Source: an uncultured Clostridium sp. (GTDB lineage: Bacteria; Bacillota; Clostridia; TANB77; CAG-508). Taken from it: a stretch of 35,343 nt of DNA. Below, piece by piece: positions 33,618-35,343 of this stretch (positions within the stretch are counted from its first letter, which is position 1; the number at the start of each line of letters is the position of its first letter). The stretch lies in contig CANPAC010000007.1 of the NCBI GenBank assembly GCA_947571975.1, forward strand, positions 1-35,343, read 5' to 3'. Position numbers and translations under genes: made by a program. A model generated the notes under the pieces. That model had not been told where the DNA came from. It ran no database searches and saw only the letters and a program-made list of their open reading frames with translations.

Positions 33618-34086
33618 TTCTACTCCTCTTTTGATTTTTTTCCTTTCTAATTATAACATTTTTATTCAATTTTATCAATGTTTTTTTATGATTTTTCCTA
33701 CAAAAAAACATATATTCATCTATTTTTTTAGTTCCTTTAGAATATAAATAACAATTACTGTTTCTTTCTAATAATTTTGTTTTTATTTTTTTCATCATAT
33801 TTTTATTTATTCTAGCGTTTTTTTGCTTTTTTAAGTACAAAAAACACCCCGTCATAGGCGTTTTGCCAGAAAAATTTTTACTTTTAAATCTACTTTTTTT
33901 TTATTTTTTTAACCTCGTTTTCACAGCATTCAGTCTTACAAAAAATCAAATCTATTCCTGCTTTATGATTTAGATTAGTTGTTGTATTTCCATTTGTTGT
34001 TAAATTATAATTATCTTTATACCATCCTTTATCATTGCTCATCGCAAATTTCGACATTAATAACATTACAAACGTTTAGGTATATA
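33618..34086. other. AT-rich region with terminator and decayed pilin-domain fragment
   Basis: No intact gene. A minus-strand terminator-like hairpin, AAAACGCC/GGTGTTTT, lies at 33841-33864. Between about 33905 and 34060 the minus strand encodes SNDKGWYKDNYNLTTNGNTT, then TNLNHKAGIDLIF, a clear relative of the segment in the 27.7-28.2 kb pseudogene, without start or end. It is therefore a short remnant of the same domain. Confidence 0.65.
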
Positions 34087-34938
34087 CTATTTATATAAAT
34101 ACATATTATATATATGTATATTACACCTATGAATTCCAAAAAAAGGAAATGTATTTTCTACGTAATTTTCTAAAACACAATCTACACTAAATTTTTCATT
34201 AAGTTTAGGGTTTTCATGTTTCAGATACAATCCATTTAAAGAATTCCAATTATCTGTATAATTTAATTTTCCCTTAGCTATACCTACTGTTACAGCACCA
34301 TATTGTTCATAACCAGACAATATTTGATATACTGTTCCTTCTAATCTAATTCCTGAATATTCTTTCCAATTAACACTATTTAAAGTTGCCATCTTATAAA
34401 TAGTATTCTCGTCATTACCTTTATACTCTATATACCCATCACCTTGTGTAATAATTCCAGCTTCTCTATCATAGTAAGGAATTGCCTGCCATGAACCTAT
34501 TATTTTTTCATTAATTACTCCACTTTCTACTAAATACAATATTTCCTTATTATCTACTTCACCACTTTCAAAACTTATTATGTTTCCTGTTTTTATATCT
34601 ATTGTCGCTGTATACTCATCTTTTTTTACTACGATTGTATTTTCATCTTCTGATACAATAGTTGCATTTATTTTTTTTATTTCTTCTTTAAAAGTATTTA
34701 CTTCAAACTTTCCATCTTCATTATAGCTTGCCATCACTGCTAATTTTATTTCTTCCTCTGCTTTTGCTCTGGTTGTATCTGTTTTAGCATCATTTGCCTT
34801 TGTCAAAATTCCATTATCTCCTGTTAAAGTTGCTATACTTACTCCAGCTAAAATTAATAACACTATAATTGTTATAACTAGTGCAATTAATGTAATACCT
34901 CTGATATTTTCTTTTTTCTTTAACTTTGTTATACTCAT
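34087..34938 (-). CDS. Prepilin-like surface protein
   Basis: A 283-aa protein. The leader MSITKLKKKENIRG is followed by ITLIALVITIIVLLILAGVS, a prepilin-type signal (RG|ITLIAL), and TGDNGILTKANDAKTDTTRA, the typical run of prepilin-like proteins in gut Clostridia. The C-terminal half holds a beta-rich domain (WQAIPYYDREAGIITQGDG, GIRLEGTVYQIL) that may bind a ligand on the surface. It has its own promoter and no assembly genes nearby. The remnants at 33.9 kb and 27.7 kb suggest a multi-copy family with swapped ends. Confidence 0.75.
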   Translation of the reverse strand: MSITKLKKKENIRGITLIALVITIIVLLILAGVSIATLTGDNGILTKANDAKTDTTRAKAEEEIKLAVMASYNEDGKFEVNTFKEEIKKINATIVSEDENTIVVKKDEYTATIDIKTGNIISFESGEVDNKEILYLVESGVINEKIIGSWQAIPYYDREAGIITQGDGYIEYKGNDENTIYKMATLNSVNWKEYSGIRLEGTVYQILSGYEQYGAVTVGIAKGKLNYTDNWNSLNGLYLKHENPKLNEKFSVDCVLENYVENTFPFFGIHRCNIHIYNMYLYK

Positions 34939-35011
34939 ACATAATTCCCCTTTTCTTCTGTTTACTATTGTTTACTTTTTTTATTTATAGTATAGATTTT
35001 AAGATACTTGT

Positions 35012-35062
35012 ATTGTATCAATCATTCTGAAAAGTGTCAACTAGTATCACTAGATTGACATT
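35012..35062 (-). promoter_or_regulatory. Promoter and palindrome of the 34.1-kb prepilin-like gene
   Basis: Minus strand TTGACA (35035-35040), 17 bases, TACAAT (35012-35017). The -35 lies in a palindrome, TGTCAACTAGT-atc-ACTAGATTGACA (about 35035-35060, one mismatch), so it could be an operator. Confidence 0.65.
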
Positions 35063-35090
35063 TTTCTGCTACAATTCTTAATTTTATGTT

Positions 35091-35313
35091 AATGGCTAAG
35101 TTGGGACAGGCACACTTTAGTGATTATTATGTTTACCTTATACGGTCCTTGATTTGTAAGTGAGATATATCTAATAAATAGCAAATAATTTATATAAAAT
35201 ATTTATTCAAAATTCGAATGTAACTGGAAAATATTTAGAAATTCTTATCCTATAAAATGAGGGATGTTCAAGGCAAAACTAAGTATTTTATAAATTTCTC
35301 ATAAATTCCTCGG
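35091..35313. repeat. Right copy of the ~222-bp terminal inverted repeat
   Basis: Reverse complement of 1-222 with many substitutions and a few small gaps. Both copies end inward with TGGCTAAGTTGGGACAG. The 30 bases beyond 35313 have no counterpart because the window starts at the left copy's edge. Confidence 0.85.
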
Positions 35314-35343
35314 CTTCCTTTCATAACGTCTACAAATTCTTTA

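Noticed and set aside
33583..33855. 90-codon leftward frame upstream of the DUF3298-like gene
   Set aside because: It starts inside a terminator-like hairpin, overlaps the next gene's start, lacks a ribosome site and resembles AT-rich random sequence.
1..35313. A 35-kb transposon bounded by the inverted repeats
   Set aside because: The contents are ordinary chromosomal genes with no transposase or integrase, so assembly break at a dispersed repeat is simpler.

Overview
The window looks like a piece of an uncultured, low-GC, Gram-positive Clostridia-type genome. The evidence is very AT-rich DNA, AAAGGAGG-type ribosome binding sites, strong TTGACA/TATAAT promoters, a glmS ribozyme, an AgrD/AgrB peptide system, CdaA, BofA and DUF2508/YaaL (linked to sporulating lineages), and class III-signal prepilin-like proteins. 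Both ends carry diverged copies of one ~222-bp sequence in opposite orientation, so the window is probably a contig that broke in a dispersed repeat.

Layout. 1-10.3 kb: purine synthesis, with purF alone, purN alone, and a purM-purL-purB-purD operon read leftward. 10.3-15.2 kb: a shrunken Rpn-type nuclease relative, then an agr quorum-sensing locus arranged as convergent agrA-agrC (rightward) and agrB-agrD (leftward), a charged hypothetical protein and a tRNA-Met. 15.3-19.5 kb: a DapB-fold amine dehydrogenase relative, mtnN, and glmS behind its ribozyme. 19.5-21.1 kb: a small unknown gene, a lone receiver protein, bofA and DUF2508. 21.2-25.7 kb: an orphan VirD4/TraG-type coupling ATPase behind a 270-bp palindrome, a heavy-metal-exporter-like permease, and a Cys-rich membrane protein flanked by two more palindromes. 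25.7-31 kb: truA, cdaA with a 42-aa membrane protein, prepilin-type remnants, pyrimidine-nucleoside phosphorylase, rnhB and a prepilin-like gene. 31-35 kb: an HtrA protease, a DUF3298-type membrane protein and another prepilin-like gene.

Main finding. Five otherwise intact genes (purB, agrC, bofA, DUF2508 and truA), plus one decayed pilin-like fragment, are each interrupted by a single extra C. agrC and truA have two such sites each, giving eight in total. In every case the extra C lies exactly between two codons, directly before a glycine GGN codon, so the ribosome would meet an in-frame CGG. Skipping the C (+1) restores the family sequence at a glycine, and several of these glycines are near-invariant (PurB GQTYTRK, TruA GWQ and HALGQV, AgrC GLGL, BofA GLPG). 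I found only nine in-frame CGG codons in the window. Eight are these sites, and the ninth is in a small, less AT-rich gene at 19.6 kb. CGG in the other two frames is common and harmless. This suggests that CGG is unassigned or starved here and works as a +1 frameshift signal (CGGN read as Gly). That is inference; it needs the genome's tRNA set and peptide data.

Other points of interest are four long intergenic palindromes sharing short loop motifs, an AgrD peptide whose spacing suggests an unusual ring size, and several decayed copies of a prepilin-like C-terminal domain.
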